Origin: Paraburkholderia sp. BL10I2N1 | GTDB lineage: Bacteria; Pseudomonadota; Gammaproteobacteria; Burkholderiales; Burkholderiaceae | Assembly (NCBI RefSeq): GCF_004361815.1 | Contig: NZ_SNWA01000002.1 | Location: forward strand, 2,418,001-2,482,000 | Direction: 5' to 3' | DNA length: 64,000 bases | In this document: in pieces, positions 16,642-24,486 of the stretch | How positions within the stretch are numbered: the stretch's first letter is position 1 | Layout of the letters: each line of letters begins with the position of its first letter | Notes under the pieces: model-generated | The model's database searches: none | Seen by the model: only the letters and a program-made list of their open reading frames with translations | Told to the model about the DNA's origin: nothing | Translations under genes and position numbers: made by a program

Positions 16642-17481
16642 TCAGTGCGACATCAGCGTGGGCACCGTCATCGACTTCAGCACCGAGCGGGTCGCGCCGC
16701 CCATCACCAGTTCCTGCCAGCGGGCGTGACCGTACGCGCCCATCACCAGCAGGTCGCTTCCGTGGTCGGCCGCGTGCGACAGCAGGGCCTCGCCGATCGA
16801 TGCGCCCGGCGACACGGTGATGTCCCTGACTTCGACGTTGACCCCGTGGCGCGCTACGACCGCCGCGATATCGGCGCCGGGAATCCGGCTGCCGGGCGGC
16901 TCGTCTTTTGCCCCGTTGATGGTGACGATCGTCGTCAGTTTTGCGTGCTGCATGAAGGGCAGCGCGTCGTGAACCGCACGCGTGGCTTCGCGGCTGCCGT
17001 CCCACGCGACGGTCACGCGTGCCCCCGTCGACGCGAAGCTGCCTGCGTAAGGAACGAACAGCACCGGACGCCCGGCCGACATGACAAGGTCTTCCGGGAA
17101 ATGCTCGCCGACATAAGCCTCGGGATCATTCGGATCGTCCTGACCGGCAACGATCAGGTCGGTGCAGCGGGCGATGCGCGGAACAGCGATGTTCGCGTAC
17201 TCGTCCGTGGTGATCCAGTCGGCGGCGATCCTGGCGCGCGTGGCTTCGGCGCGAAACAGGCGCTCGATTGCCGCACGCCGCTCATGCCGCTGGGCTTCGT
17301 GGTCGGGGTAGTACGCAGCCGTGCCCGCCATGACATAGAACGAGCGCGGATCGGGCGTGAACACCGAAAACACGCCCGTGAGATGGGCGTCGAAGTGTTT
17401 GGCGATCTGCAGGGCGAGTTCGAGTCGCGGGTGGGCACGTTCGCTCGTGTCGAGATGAACAGCGATGCTTTTGTAGCTCAT
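16642..17481 (-). CDS. tandem-domain universal stress protein
   Basis: A 279-residue protein with two Usp domains. The first (about 1-145) starts MSYKSIAVHLDTSERAHPRL, but its nucleotide loop is degenerate (VAGQDDPNDPEAYVGEHFPE). The second (about 155-279) starts RVTVAWDGSREATRAVHDAL and has a better loop (GAYGHARWQELVMGGATRSV). This asymmetry is common in tandem Usps, where one domain binds ATP and the other does not. CCGGAG lies eight bases before the ATG. A perfect-half FNR box (17558-17571) is positioned for a start site about 42 bp upstream of the ATG. This is the only intact minus-strand Usp of the group. Confidence 0.88.
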   Translation of the reverse strand: MSYKSIAVHLDTSERAHPRLELALQIAKHFDAHLTGVFSVFTPDPRSFYVMAGTAAYYPDHEAQRHERRAAIERLFRAEATRARIAADWITTDEYANIAVPRIARCTDLIVAGQDDPNDPEAYVGEHFPEDLVMSAGRPVLFVPYAGSFASTGARVTVAWDGSREATRAVHDALPFMQHAKLTTIVTINGAKDEPPGSRIPGADIAAVVARHGVNVEVRDITVSPGASIGEALLSHAADHGSDLLVMGAYGHARWQELVMGGATRSVLKSMTVPTLMSH

Positions 17482-17557
17482 TGCGGCAACTCCGGTAATG
17501 AACAGGATGACGGGTATCGACGTCATCTGGAGTCTATGAGTGCGGTAGTTGCGAGCC

Positions 17558-17571
17558 TTGACACAGATCAA
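17558..17571. promoter_or_regulatory. FNR/Anr box, proximal to the minus-strand Usp
   Basis: TTGACACAGATCAA has two consensus half-sites. Its centre is 83 bp from the Usp start, which fits -41.5 activation of the minus-strand gene. Confidence 0.65.
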
Positions 17572-17593
17572 CCGCCCGCTGGCGGAACGCTGC

Positions 17594-17607
17594 TTGATGG
17601 AGGTCAA
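17594..17607. promoter_or_regulatory. FNR/Anr-like box, proximal to the phasin gene
   Basis: TTGATGGAGGTCAA lies 36 bp (centre to centre) from the first box and 92 bp before the phasin start. One box per divergent gene is the simplest reading. Confidence 0.6.
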
Positions 17608-17692
17608 TGAGCAGGGCTAAGGTTGGACTACACTGGTCAGGAACTGCTGCTGCGGGAATTCCACGACTTTTCGCCGTCGAAAGGAGCTCATC

Positions 17693-18232
17693 ATGGCGAC
17701 TGAACTCAACGCTTCATTCGATCTCTATCGCGCGAATCTCGACCTGGCGCTACGGATGGTCACCTTCGGGCTGGAGGGCCGCCGCGATGGGTGCGCGTTC
17801 CAGACGCAGCGGATCAATCGTGACCTCGCTGCGATCAGGAAACTGCAGGAAGCCTCGAGCCGATCCAAAGACCTGAACGAATACAACGCTGCCTGCCAGT
17901 CGATGTTGCAGGATTACCTGACGGCCAGCACCAGCATCTGGCAGGAGGCGCTGGGCTCCGCGGTGCGTAACCAGACCGCGTTCGGCGACGACATGCGCGA
18001 GGCGCTGCAAGGCTGGCAGTCGGCCTGGACCACGCAGTGCAAGAAGGCGGCCGATGCAAGTGGGGCCGGCACGCCGATACAGGAGTGGATGCAGCGTTTC
18101 GAGCAGGCGATTGCGGGTGCGATTCCGGGCACTATCCCTGGCACGATTCCGGGCGGCGACAAGCGTGCCGAACCGGCCCAGGCAGCCGCAGAGGGCGGGC
18201 GTGCGAAGAAGGGGGAGCCGCATGTCGGCTAG
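17693..18232 (+). CDS. phasin-like polyhydroxyalkanoate granule protein
   Basis: A 179-residue mostly helical protein without signal or membrane segment. Amphipathic helices rich in Ala, Gln and Leu span residues 1-135 (MATELNASFDLYRANLDLAL, LQDYLTASTSIWQEALGSAV). This fits phasins that coat PHB granules. A short I-P-G-T repeat (about residues 142-153) and an Ala/Gly/Lys-rich tail follow. AAAGGAGCTCATC is an excellent ribosome binding site. The stop overlaps the start of an acetoacetyl-CoA reductase fragment, an enzyme of PHB synthesis, which supports the assignment. FNR control is likely from the box at 17594. The phasin call is by composition and context. Confidence 0.7.
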   Translation: MATELNASFDLYRANLDLALRMVTFGLEGRRDGCAFQTQRINRDLAAIRKLQEASSRSKDLNEYNAACQSMLQDYLTASTSIWQEALGSAVRNQTAFGDDMREALQGWQSAWTTQCKKAADASGAGTPIQEWMQRFEQAIAGAIPGTIPGTIPGGDKRAEPAQAAAEGGRAKKGEPHVG

Positions 18233-18608
18233 ACGCGTTGCTTTTGTCACGGGCGGCATGGGAGGACTCGGCGCCGCCATCAGCCGCTGGCTACACGATG
18301 CCGGCATGACCGTCGCGATGTCGCATTCGAACGCGGCGGCCTCGGCGCACGCGGCGCATCAGAAAAGCATTGTCCGGGGCATAGCGGGGCGCGCCAGTGT
18401 GCTGGTCGTACCCGATCTCGAAGTGGGCAAAATGCTGGTCAGGTAGCTTGCGTTTCTGGGCGTTGCACCGAGCGCGGGCATCGTGCTGGGCGCACGCGTT
18501 CCGGTCGTCCTCACGAGCCGAGCGGACAGCGTACCGTCTTGCGTCGCGTCATGCGCGCTGGCTGCGATTCTGGCGGGCTCCACGGGGCGTTCGCCGCTGC
18601 ACGTATGA
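18222..18608 (+). pseudogene. fused remnants of acetoacetyl-CoA reductase (N-term) and phosphotransacetylase (C-term)
   Basis: The frame overlaps the phasin stop and begins MSARRVAFVTGGMGGLGAAI, the NADPH-binding TGxxxGxG of PhaB-type SDRs. After M-A-M-S-H-S it switches without a frame change to S-A-H-A-A-H-Q-K-S-I-V-R-G-I-A-G, VLVVPDLEVGKML, TAG (at 18444), LAFLGVAPSAGIVLGARVPV and VLTSRADS. The second part is the C-terminal active region of phosphate acetyl/butyryltransferases. A large deletion joined two genes and a nonsense mutation followed. Neither activity should survive. It marks lost PHB-synthesis and acetyl-phosphate genes of the island. Confidence 0.75.
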
Positions 18609-18628
18609 CTGGCGTGCGGCGCCAGGCC

Positions 18629-20290
18629 TCAAACGATGGCCGCTTCTTCCTTCGAGGCAACCCTATCCGCGCCCAGTTGTTCCAGCAACGGCTGCCAGTA
18701 CTGAAGGTGACCGAATGAGTTGCGTGCCACATCCGTATCGAAGCTGATTGTCATCAGGCATTCCTCGGGGGACAGTGGCTCCTCGTTGGCCAGTTGCCGG
18801 ACCAACACCAGCGTGCCGGCGTCTGAGGTTTGGAAGGGGCCAGACGCTCGCCCCCTCACACGTTCGACCAGTGTCCGCGGGCGCGCGTGAAAATTCAGAA
18901 TGAAGACGGGCATCGACAGCATGTTCGCAAGCTCGATAAACCGCCGGCGGTCGAGTTCCTTGAGGAACGTGGCATCGACCAGCATCGGATAGCCCGCGAC
19001 TAACGCGTCGCGTGTGATGGCGAGCAACGCGGTGTAGTGAGTATGAATCGCGTGCGAAGTGTACGCAGCGGCGGGTAGCGCTCGAAACACGGGTCGCGAA
19101 AGCGGCCGTTCGCGTTTGCGCTCTACGTCGCTGGACAAACGAATCGCGCCGATCAGCGGCGCGAGCGCTGCACTGGCTGCGGATTTCCCTGACCCTGAAT
19201 AGCCGTGGCAGAGCAGCAGACACGGTGGATCGGCCCGCACGGTGCGGCGGGCAAATGCCACATAGGCGCGCGCCGATGCATAACCATCAGCAGTCCGTGC
19301 GACGGGCGCCTTCAATATCGCGACAAGCGCTCGCACGAGCGCCCGGTAAACCATGTAGAAGCGCATCACCGAAAGCGCCCCAAAGTCACCTGTGAGCTGA
19401 AGCCAGTCGTTCAGCAAATGTGCCGCAAGATCGTCGTGACCGCGAACCTTGAGGTCCATCAGCGGGAATGCGAGGTCACTGGCCACGTCGATCCAGCGCA
19501 ACGCATCGCTGAATTCAATGCAGTCGAACATCGCGATGTCGCCGCCCTTTCGCATGATGTTGTCGAGATGCAGATCGCCGTGACACTCGCGCACGAATCC
19601 CATGCGGCGGCGCGCATCGAAGTGCGGGGCGAGTCGCGTTGCCTCCTGCTGGCACCACAGATGCACCTCGACAGGGACGAGCGCAGGCGCTTCACGTTCA
19701 AGTGCGTTTAGCACGCCTGTCATCTGCTCACGCACGAGGGCGGATGATCCAAACGCTGTGCGTGGCGCGTTGCGCTGCTGTGCGCCTGAAGCATGACCAT
19801 GAAATGCAGCCAGCTCGCATGCGAAACGGGCGACGTGCGGGACACCCAGTTCGCCGCATTCAAGCAGTTGCGAAAACACGTCCGCCTCGGCGAAACGCCT
19901 CATCTTTACTGCATGTCCAGCAGCCTTTCCGGGGCCCCCCACCCTGAAGCTCCTGCCTGTCGAGACTATCGGCACGACCTCGAGATACAGCCCGCGCGCG
20001 AGACGCCGGTTGAGCCTGACCTCTTCGTTGCAGTACCGCAGCCGCGCGGCTGGTCGCGTGAGATCAACGAAACCCGGATTGACTGGCTTTTTGACCTTAT
20101 AGGCGAAGCGTCCAGCGAGATAGATCACGGAAATGTGCGTTTCGATCCTGCGAATCCGACCTGCGGGATGACGATACGAGCCTGCACGCTGCATCGCGTT
20201 GTCGACGCGGCGCCAGTCGCGTTGCGCTGCATGTTCTCGCTGCGCAACGTGAAGAGGCCGGCGGGGGGACAGTGGAGGTTTGGTGCGCAT
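18629..20290 (-). CDS. bifunctional aminoglycoside-phosphotransferase-like kinase / P-loop ATPase
   Basis: A 553-residue cytosolic protein. Residues about 40-350 have a protein-kinase-like fold of the APH type: a lysine strand AYKVKKPV, the catalytic loop CHGDLHLDNIM (H-x-D-x4-N) and the metal-binding FDCIEF. Residues about 375-540 form a separate P-loop domain with Walker A GYSGSGKSAAS and a lid region rich in arginine. This two-domain family is widespread next to Usp and Hsp genes; its substrate is unknown to me. The start at 20290 has CGGAGC eight bases upstream. The FNR-like box at 20352 is placed for a start site about 27 bp before the ATG. Confidence 0.8.
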   Translation of the reverse strand: MRTKPPLSPRRPLHVAQREHAAQRDWRRVDNAMQRAGSYRHPAGRIRRIETHISVIYLAGRFAYKVKKPVNPGFVDLTRPAARLRYCNEEVRLNRRLARGLYLEVVPIVSTGRSFRVGGPGKAAGHAVKMRRFAEADVFSQLLECGELGVPHVARFACELAAFHGHASGAQQRNAPRTAFGSSALVREQMTGVLNALEREAPALVPVEVHLWCQQEATRLAPHFDARRRMGFVRECHGDLHLDNIMRKGGDIAMFDCIEFSDALRWIDVASDLAFPLMDLKVRGHDDLAAHLLNDWLQLTGDFGALSVMRFYMVYRALVRALVAILKAPVARTADGYASARAYVAFARRTVRADPPCLLLCHGYSGSGKSAASAALAPLIGAIRLSSDVERKRERPLSRPVFRALPAAAYTSHAIHTHYTALLAITRDALVAGYPMLVDATFLKELDRRRFIELANMLSMPVFILNFHARPRTLVERVRGRASGPFQTSDAGTLVLVRQLANEEPLSPEECLMTISFDTDVARNSFGHLQYWQPLLEQLGADRVASKEEAAIV

Positions 20291-20351
20291 GGACGGCTCC
20301 GCGATTTTTCAGGGTGCAGGTCCAGCATAGGCGTCGTAAGCGCCGCAGTAT

Positions 20352-20365
20352 TTGACCAGGGTCAG
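20352..20365. promoter_or_regulatory. FNR/Anr-like box for the kinase gene
   Basis: TTGACCAGGGTCAG has one mismatch at the last base. Its centre is 68 bp from the minus-strand ATG at 20290. Confidence 0.5.
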
Positions 20366-20397
20366 CTTCAACGCATCGCGTGAGGAGCGCGTAACAG

Positions 20398-20411
20398 TTG
20401 ATGCATGTCAA
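20398..20411. promoter_or_regulatory. FNR/Anr-like box for the plus-strand ADH relic
   Basis: TTGATGCATGTCAA is centred 78 bp before the ATG at 20482. As at 17.5 kb, two boxes in one divergent region fit one per gene. Confidence 0.6.
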
Positions 20412-20481
20412 GGACCACGCCACGCTCCGATTTAAAGTGGTTTCGTAGAGAGGGACGAGTCCCATCGCTGGAGGCGCAACC

Positions 20482-20600
20482 ATGAACGCCCGGGTGTATC
20501 CCCGCCCGGCAGACAGTTCGCTCACGGAGCGGCCGATACCGGAACTCGCCACATTGACAGGCGCGATCGTCGAAACGACCCGCCCCGCTACGGGTCGAAA
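20482..20600 (+). pseudogene. zinc-type alcohol dehydrogenase, N-terminal remnant
   Basis: The ATG follows GCTGGAGGCGCAACC, a strong ribosome binding site, and the FNR-like box at 20398. The product begins MNARVYPRPADSSLTERPIP and continues E-L-A-T-L-T-G-A-I-V-E-T-T. This pattern matches the start of medium-chain zinc alcohol dehydrogenases (R-P-x-P-E-x-x-x-x-x-D-A-I-V-x-x-T). The expected next motif (the C-G-T-D-x-H zinc ligand region) is missing. The frame runs on to 20709 with unrelated residues. It is a 5' stump left by deletion, with its promoter still in place. Confidence 0.5.
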
Positions 20601-20736
20601 CCGGTGCTCGCCGCGAAGTGAACTGAATTTTCGTCATCGACGAATGGAGCACGGTCGAGTCCGCCCGATGTGGCACCAGACCGTTCGATCTAGCACATAT
20701 CCATGGTGAACATGGATAGTTCAAGGAGCACATGTC

Positions 20737-21168
20737 ATGAGCAACGTAACCCGTTATGACCCACTCTCAATGGAGCCCATATCCGAGTTGTTTCAGGGAC
20801 TGTTTCGACCACTTCGCGGCCTCGCGGCCAGCGAAGGGACGCTTGCGGAAATGAAGATCGACGTGGCGGAGAGCGACACATCCTATACGGTCAAGGCCGA
20901 GCTGCCTGGCGTTGACAAGAAGGATATTGATGTAAAGATCGACGGCAATGTCGTGTCGATCAATGCCAAAGTGGAACGCAGCAAGGAGCAGAAAGAGGGC
21001 GAGCGCGTGATTCGACGCGAGCGCTATTCGGGCGCGATCAGCCGGTCGTTCTCGCTTGGTAGCGAGATCAACGAGACAACCGCGACCGCGCAGTATCAGG
21101 ATGGTGTGTTGTCACTGACCCTGCCGAAGAAAGCAGCGTCGGAACAGAAGCGTTTGCAGATCGACTGA
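20737..21168 (+). CDS. small heat shock protein, Hsp20/IbpA family
   Basis: A 143-residue chaperone. The alpha-crystallin domain spans about residues 40-133: M-K-I-D-V-A-E-S-D-T-S-Y-T-V-K-A-E-L-P-G-V, then IDVKIDGNVVSINAKVE and the G-V-L-S-L-T-L-P-K-K motif (the conserved G-x-L). The N-terminal arm includes PISELFQGLFRPLRGL and the C-terminal extension is short. CAAGGAGCACATGTC gives a clear ribosome binding site. The protein should form oligomers that hold unfolding proteins. It is the second plus-strand gene after the FNR-driven alcohol dehydrogenase relic. A heat shock promoter was not evident. Confidence 0.92.
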   Translation: MSNVTRYDPLSMEPISELFQGLFRPLRGLAASEGTLAEMKIDVAESDTSYTVKAELPGVDKKDIDVKIDGNVVSINAKVERSKEQKEGERVIRRERYSGAISRSFSLGSEINETTATAQYQDGVLSLTLPKKAASEQKRLQID

Positions 21169-21507
21169 GTCGAGGTGCAGGTGCGTTGCTAGTGCTTCGC
21201 ACTGAGCGTCACCTGGCGAACGTTCGGGCGAGGTTGCAATATTGGCGTCGCGGCTTAGCGGGACTCAGACGTTACCCGGGTATCGTCTGAGTCCGACCGA
21301 CGCATTTTCCACTCGTGACGCCGGGGGTGGTCCTTTCCGCCTGTCTGATACCGGACAGGCCATCGCCGTCCCCGGCCTCAAATTCATGTAAAGTCAATCC
21401 ATCACCATTAAGCGGCGCTGCTCTGGCGCGCGCTCGTCGTTACTTCTTTGGTCTGTCTGAATCCGCGACCACCTATCTGGAAGGGCAGATTGTCGATGAA
21501 CATGTGC

Positions 21508-21703
21508 GTTCCGACACCGGACGGCGCCGTGGACATGACTGTGCCAAAAGGCTCGGCCGGCGGCAGGCGCCTGCGGCTCAAAGGCAAGGGGATTCCCGGG
21601 AATCCGGCCGGAGATCTGTGTCATATTGAACATCGTGCTGCCCCCAGCCGACAGCGAACCTGCCAGAGCCGCGTACGAGGCGATGCGGCAAGCGTTCAAC
21701 TTC
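21508..21703 (+). pseudogene. DnaJ/CbpA-type co-chaperone, C-terminal remnant
   Basis: One frame gives VPTPDGAVDMTVPKGSAGG, then RRLRLKGKGIPGNPAGDL, the substrate-binding C-terminal domain of CbpA-like DnaJ proteins. Near 21620 the frame shifts, and the neighbouring one continues LNIVLPPADSEPARAAYEAM and RQAFNF, the usual C-terminal end. The J-domain and linker are absent upstream. Its position after Hsp20 suggests a former chaperone operon. The remaining stretches, 21169-21507 and 21704-21941, show no gene. Confidence 0.6.
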
Positions 21704-21941
21704 GTCGCGCCGACAGTCACGAAGCATTCTTCAAACTCGGTTGCTCGTTCGTCTGACGGAACATCTTCAGACGTACGAAGCAGTCTTCTTGAAGCGCTCT
21801 CTTACGTTTATGACAGGGTTTCCCTCAGGCTGACATGCATTTTTGGCCTCTTTCAAATTCCGAGTGGCTGGGTTGGCGGGTCAAGTACGGGCGCCAGCCC
21901 GGCGAAGCGAATACTTGACGCGCGTTGATGAAGTAAGCTGA

Positions 21942-21958
21942 CAACTGGTTGCGCGTTT
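21942..21958 (+). repeat. left terminal inverted repeat of the IS
   Basis: These 17 bases match the complement of 23093-23109 at 16 positions and read inward. Confidence 0.6.
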
Positions 21959-22131
21959 CGAGCAGGCTCGGCGCAGCGCGGTTGGACAAGCCCATGGGAT
22001 GGGAAGGAATCGCGGCGGCCAGGCGTGCGATGCGACCATGTGTGTCGTTGTGCGAAGGTATCGGCATCTTGCGGGCGAGCGTGACCACGGCGCGATGGCC
22101 GGCGATGAAACAAAGGTCTCGAAGCAAGTGA

Positions 22132-22998
22132 TCAGCTTCGGCAGTAGTGCCGAATATTGATCATCGTGTACGCGAGGGTTTTCAATGCGTAGTGCAGGTG
22201 GCTGAGTCGCTCGAAGCGCAGCAGCAGGCGCCGGAACTTATCTTCCCACGCGAACACCCGCTCGATTGTCCTGAACCGTTCTTTAAAGATGGCCGGATCG
22301 AACAGCGGCTTGCGCCCGCGCTTCGGTCCTTTTCTGCCGCGCGAATTAGGGTTGATGTTAGGCACCATGCCGCGATTGAAAATGGCTTTGCGGTTGGGCC
22401 GGCAATCGTACACGCCATCCAGGCTCATGACCGTGCCCCGCAGATCCAGCCCCACCGCACGGGCGATGCTCGTGAGGCGCGGCAGCGCTTCTCGTAACAG
22501 CGGTGATTCATTGCGATTGCCCGGTGCTCTGACGAACGGCGCGATGACGTTGCAATTCCGGTCACACAGGGCAACCACCTTGCAGCCCTTGAGCTTCTTG
22601 TGGCCGCTGAAGCCGAGATTGTCGCCGCCTTTCTTCGCGGCGGTTGTGGTGCCATCGCCATGGATGATGCGCGTGTCCAGGCGGTGATCGCCATGAAGCC
22701 TGAACACCGAAGCCTCGAAAATGGCATCAAGGCATCCGTCCGATTCCCAGCGCCGGAAGGCGCGATAAATGCGTGTGTAATCGATCTCGGGACGGCCGTG
22801 CCAATCCTTCTCGATGGGCAACTCCTTCCACTGGCAGCCGAGATAGAGCGCCTTCAGGATGTAGTTGAAAATCGCATGCGCGCTGAGCTTTCGCGCTGGT
22901 CCGCGACGGCACTTGCTCAGATGCGGCCAGACAAATTGCTCGAACTCTCCGACGCTCAATTTCGTTGGAATCTCTTGCCACGATTGACTTTCGGCCAT
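22132..22998 (-). CDS. IS5-family DDE transposase
   Basis: A 288-residue transposase. An N-terminal segment (LSVGEFEQFVWPHL, then KLSAHAIFNYILKALYLGCQ, WKELPI) resembles the DUF4096-type DNA-binding region of IS5 transposases. The catalytic acids lie in HGDGT (about residue 115), SLDGVYDC (about 195) and ERVFAWEDKFRR (about 255), the last being the Y/R-rich E region. The frame is uninterrupted, so the element may still be active. The ATG at 22998 has AAGG five bases upstream; a TTG at 23010 is an alternative. The insertion lies at the boundary between the stress island and the prophage remnant. Confidence 0.85.
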   Translation of the reverse strand: MAESQSWQEIPTKLSVGEFEQFVWPHLSKCRRGPARKLSAHAIFNYILKALYLGCQWKELPIEKDWHGRPEIDYTRIYRAFRRWESDGCLDAIFEASVFRLHGDHRLDTRIIHGDGTTTAAKKGGDNLGFSGHKKLKGCKVVALCDRNCNVIAPFVRAPGNRNESPLLREALPRLTSIARAVGLDLRGTVMSLDGVYDCRPNRKAIFNRGMVPNINPNSRGRKGPKRGRKPLFDPAIFKERFRTIERVFAWEDKFRRLLLRFERLSHLHYALKTLAYTMINIRHYCRS

Positions 22999-23006
22999 TT
23001 CGACCT

Positions 23007-23633
23007 TCAAAGCATCGGGATTCTAGCCGATTCGTGCCAGGCGGGTAGAACCCAAGCCCGGGGGCCTTTCAACCGATTCCGCCAGCTGGGAAAAACCCGC
23101 AACCAGTTGATTGAAAGCCGCTCGGCGCGTCGCAGCCGACGACAGAGCAAGGCTGCTGCGCGCGCCGGCGGCCGCGGCTGCAAATGATGCCGTGTGTGCC
23201 GTCGGGCAGGCGGAATGGCGTGCAGGGCATCAGTACGCCCCATTTCGTTCATCTGGCGAAGCTGTGTGGCGACTTCGGGCGGCACGTCGAAGAAGCCGAG
23301 CGCGCCCTTGCACTCTACAAACGGCAGCGGCTTCACGTTGACGAGGTGAAAGCCGTACTGGCCGTCCATGTGCCACATCGAGGTGCGGTCGGCGGGGTGG
23401 ATGCACGCGTCTATAGTCGCGACTCCCACGATGCCGCCGCGCTGCAACTGTCCGAACGCGGGCAGTTCTATGGTCGGGCCGCCACGCGACCACAGCGGAT
23501 CTTCGGCAGCCCCGTACTCTGCGCGCGTCATTCCCTTGGCCGCGTGAATCAGCACGCGCCCGCGAAACTTTGTCGGCCACGTGCGGTTTTCGATGTCCTT
23601 GTACCCATTGACGATCAGGCATATGCAGCGGCA
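23007..23633 (-). pseudogene. ASCH-domain phage protein, truncated at both ends
   Basis: The minus-strand frame contains LIVNGYKDIENRTWPTKFRG and R-V-L-I-H-A-A-K-G-M, the ASCH core (an RNA-binding beta barrel related to PUA), and continues to G-A-L-G-F-F-D-V-P. The usual start (S-I-R-Q-P-W-A-W) is gone: before LIVNG the frame enters sequence of a CII-like gene on the other strand. The last 35 or so codons lie inside the IS element. Both ends were therefore lost, one by deletion and one by IS insertion or its aftermath. It is probably non-functional, and the original role in the phage is unknown. Confidence 0.65.
23093..23109 (-). repeat. right terminal inverted repeat of the IS
   Basis: The reverse complement CAACTGGTTGCGGGTTT pairs with the left end at 21942-21958. 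Confidence 0.6.
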
Positions 23634-23639
23634 TGCATG

Positions 23640-23831
23640 GCCGTGCACCCAAGTACGATCAGCCGCACGCTCGAAGACCTGCCGAAGTGGGCGCACCTGC
23701 TCGCGGCATTTGGCTTGCAGCTCGCGCCGATCGATTCGATGGTCGTAGACCAGACCGAGCTATCAGCGCTTGAGAGTATGAGCGAGAAGTACTTGCAGAT
23801 GCGTCGGCAGCAGCGCCTCAAGGGGGCGTAA
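23640..23831 (+). pseudogene. phage CII-like regulator, C-terminal remnant
   Basis: The frame reads A-V-H-P-S-T-I-S-R-T-L-E-D-L-P-K-W, HLLAAFGLQLAPIDSMVVDQ, then T-E-L-S-A-L-E-S-M-S-E-K-Y-L-Q-M-R. This resembles CII-type phage activators: a recognition helix (VHPSTISR) followed by the oligomerisation helix. The N-terminal helix is missing because the frame runs head-on into the ASCH relic. It has no own start codon with a ribosome binding site. Confidence 0.5.
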
Positions 23832-23937
23832 CCATGGCATCCGCCTGGGTTGACAAGTGCCGATTTGACAACCGCCTCGAGACGCTGAGCGTCATACGAG
23901 GCCCAACTAGAGTCCTGTCCGAATTAGGATTCCACCT

Positions 23938-24486
23938 CTATGAACTATGGGCGACGGTGAAGCTGTGGTCGTGTTTCTGCTGCTGGAGTTCTATCTCGTC
24001 CTTTAAGCCGCAAACCTCAATCGTGAGGTCCCCAATCAGGTTATCCAACTGCTCGACTTTTGGCGTTACAAACGCGTCGTGGGGCGTAGCTTTTGACTTG
24101 CACTCGTCTCTCTCTTTCTTCAAGCGCTCAATTAGCTGTTCGCGCACTTCTATTTTCAATGCGAGTCGTCGAAGGCGGTGTTGTCTCGCCGTATCGAGTC
24201 CGTTTTGCAGGACCGCGGCGCGCATACAAATACCTTCGTGGATGAAATTGGCTGCAACGGGTCCTAGAACCAAGCCAAACCACGCGACCGGAAGGGATTT
24301 CGCCAAATCAGGACTGTTGAGCCCAAACGCGAACGAAACGCTCACGGCGACCAGCGCGAGAAACAGGCCGAGTAATGTCTTTCCCATCGGGGTCCTGTGC
24401 AACCACGGCCACGATACGGAGAAATACACGGCAAATGCGATGCAAACAAGTGCCCCAAAGAGCGAGGCCTGAACTTGAAGATTCAT
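23938..24486 (-). CDS. membrane protein with cytosolic coiled-coil tail, unknown function
   Basis: A 182-residue protein. Hydrophobic helices lie at about residues 6-26 (LFGALVCIAFAVYFSVSWPW), 33-55 (GKTLLGLFLALVAVSVSFAF) and 63-82 (LPVAWFGLVLGPVAANFI). From residue 95 the sequence is charged with heptad-like leucines (RLRRLALKIEVREQLIERLK, later LDNLIGDLTIEVCGLKDEIE), predicting a long coiled coil. The ATG at 24486 is the only strong start nearby. Base composition is lower in GC than its surroundings, consistent with phage or other imported cargo. I recognise no family. It may be a prophage cargo gene of the exclusion type, but this is only an inference from location. Confidence 0.6.
   Translation of the reverse strand: MNLQVQASLFGALVCIAFAVYFSVSWPWLHRTPMGKTLLGLFLALVAVSVSFAFGLNSPDLAKSLPVAWFGLVLGPVAANFIHEGICMRAAVLQNGLDTARQHRLRRLALKIEVREQLIERLKKERDECKSKATPHDAFVTPKVEQLDNLIGDLTIEVCGLKDEIELQQQKHDHSFTVAHSS

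Larger units (their letters stand above)
21942..23109. mobile_element. IS5-like insertion sequence, about 1.17 kb
   Basis: The transposase gene is flanked by inverted repeats: CAACTGGTTGCGCGTTT at 21942-21958 and its reverse complement with one mismatch at 23093-23109. The distance (1,168 bp) and single ORF fit the IS5 group. Exact ends may extend a few bases further. I could not identify a clear target duplication. Confidence 0.65.

Noticed and set aside
16639..17610. A 323-codon plus-strand open frame
   Set aside because: Antisense to the intact tandem Usp gene; composition typical of a shadow frame.
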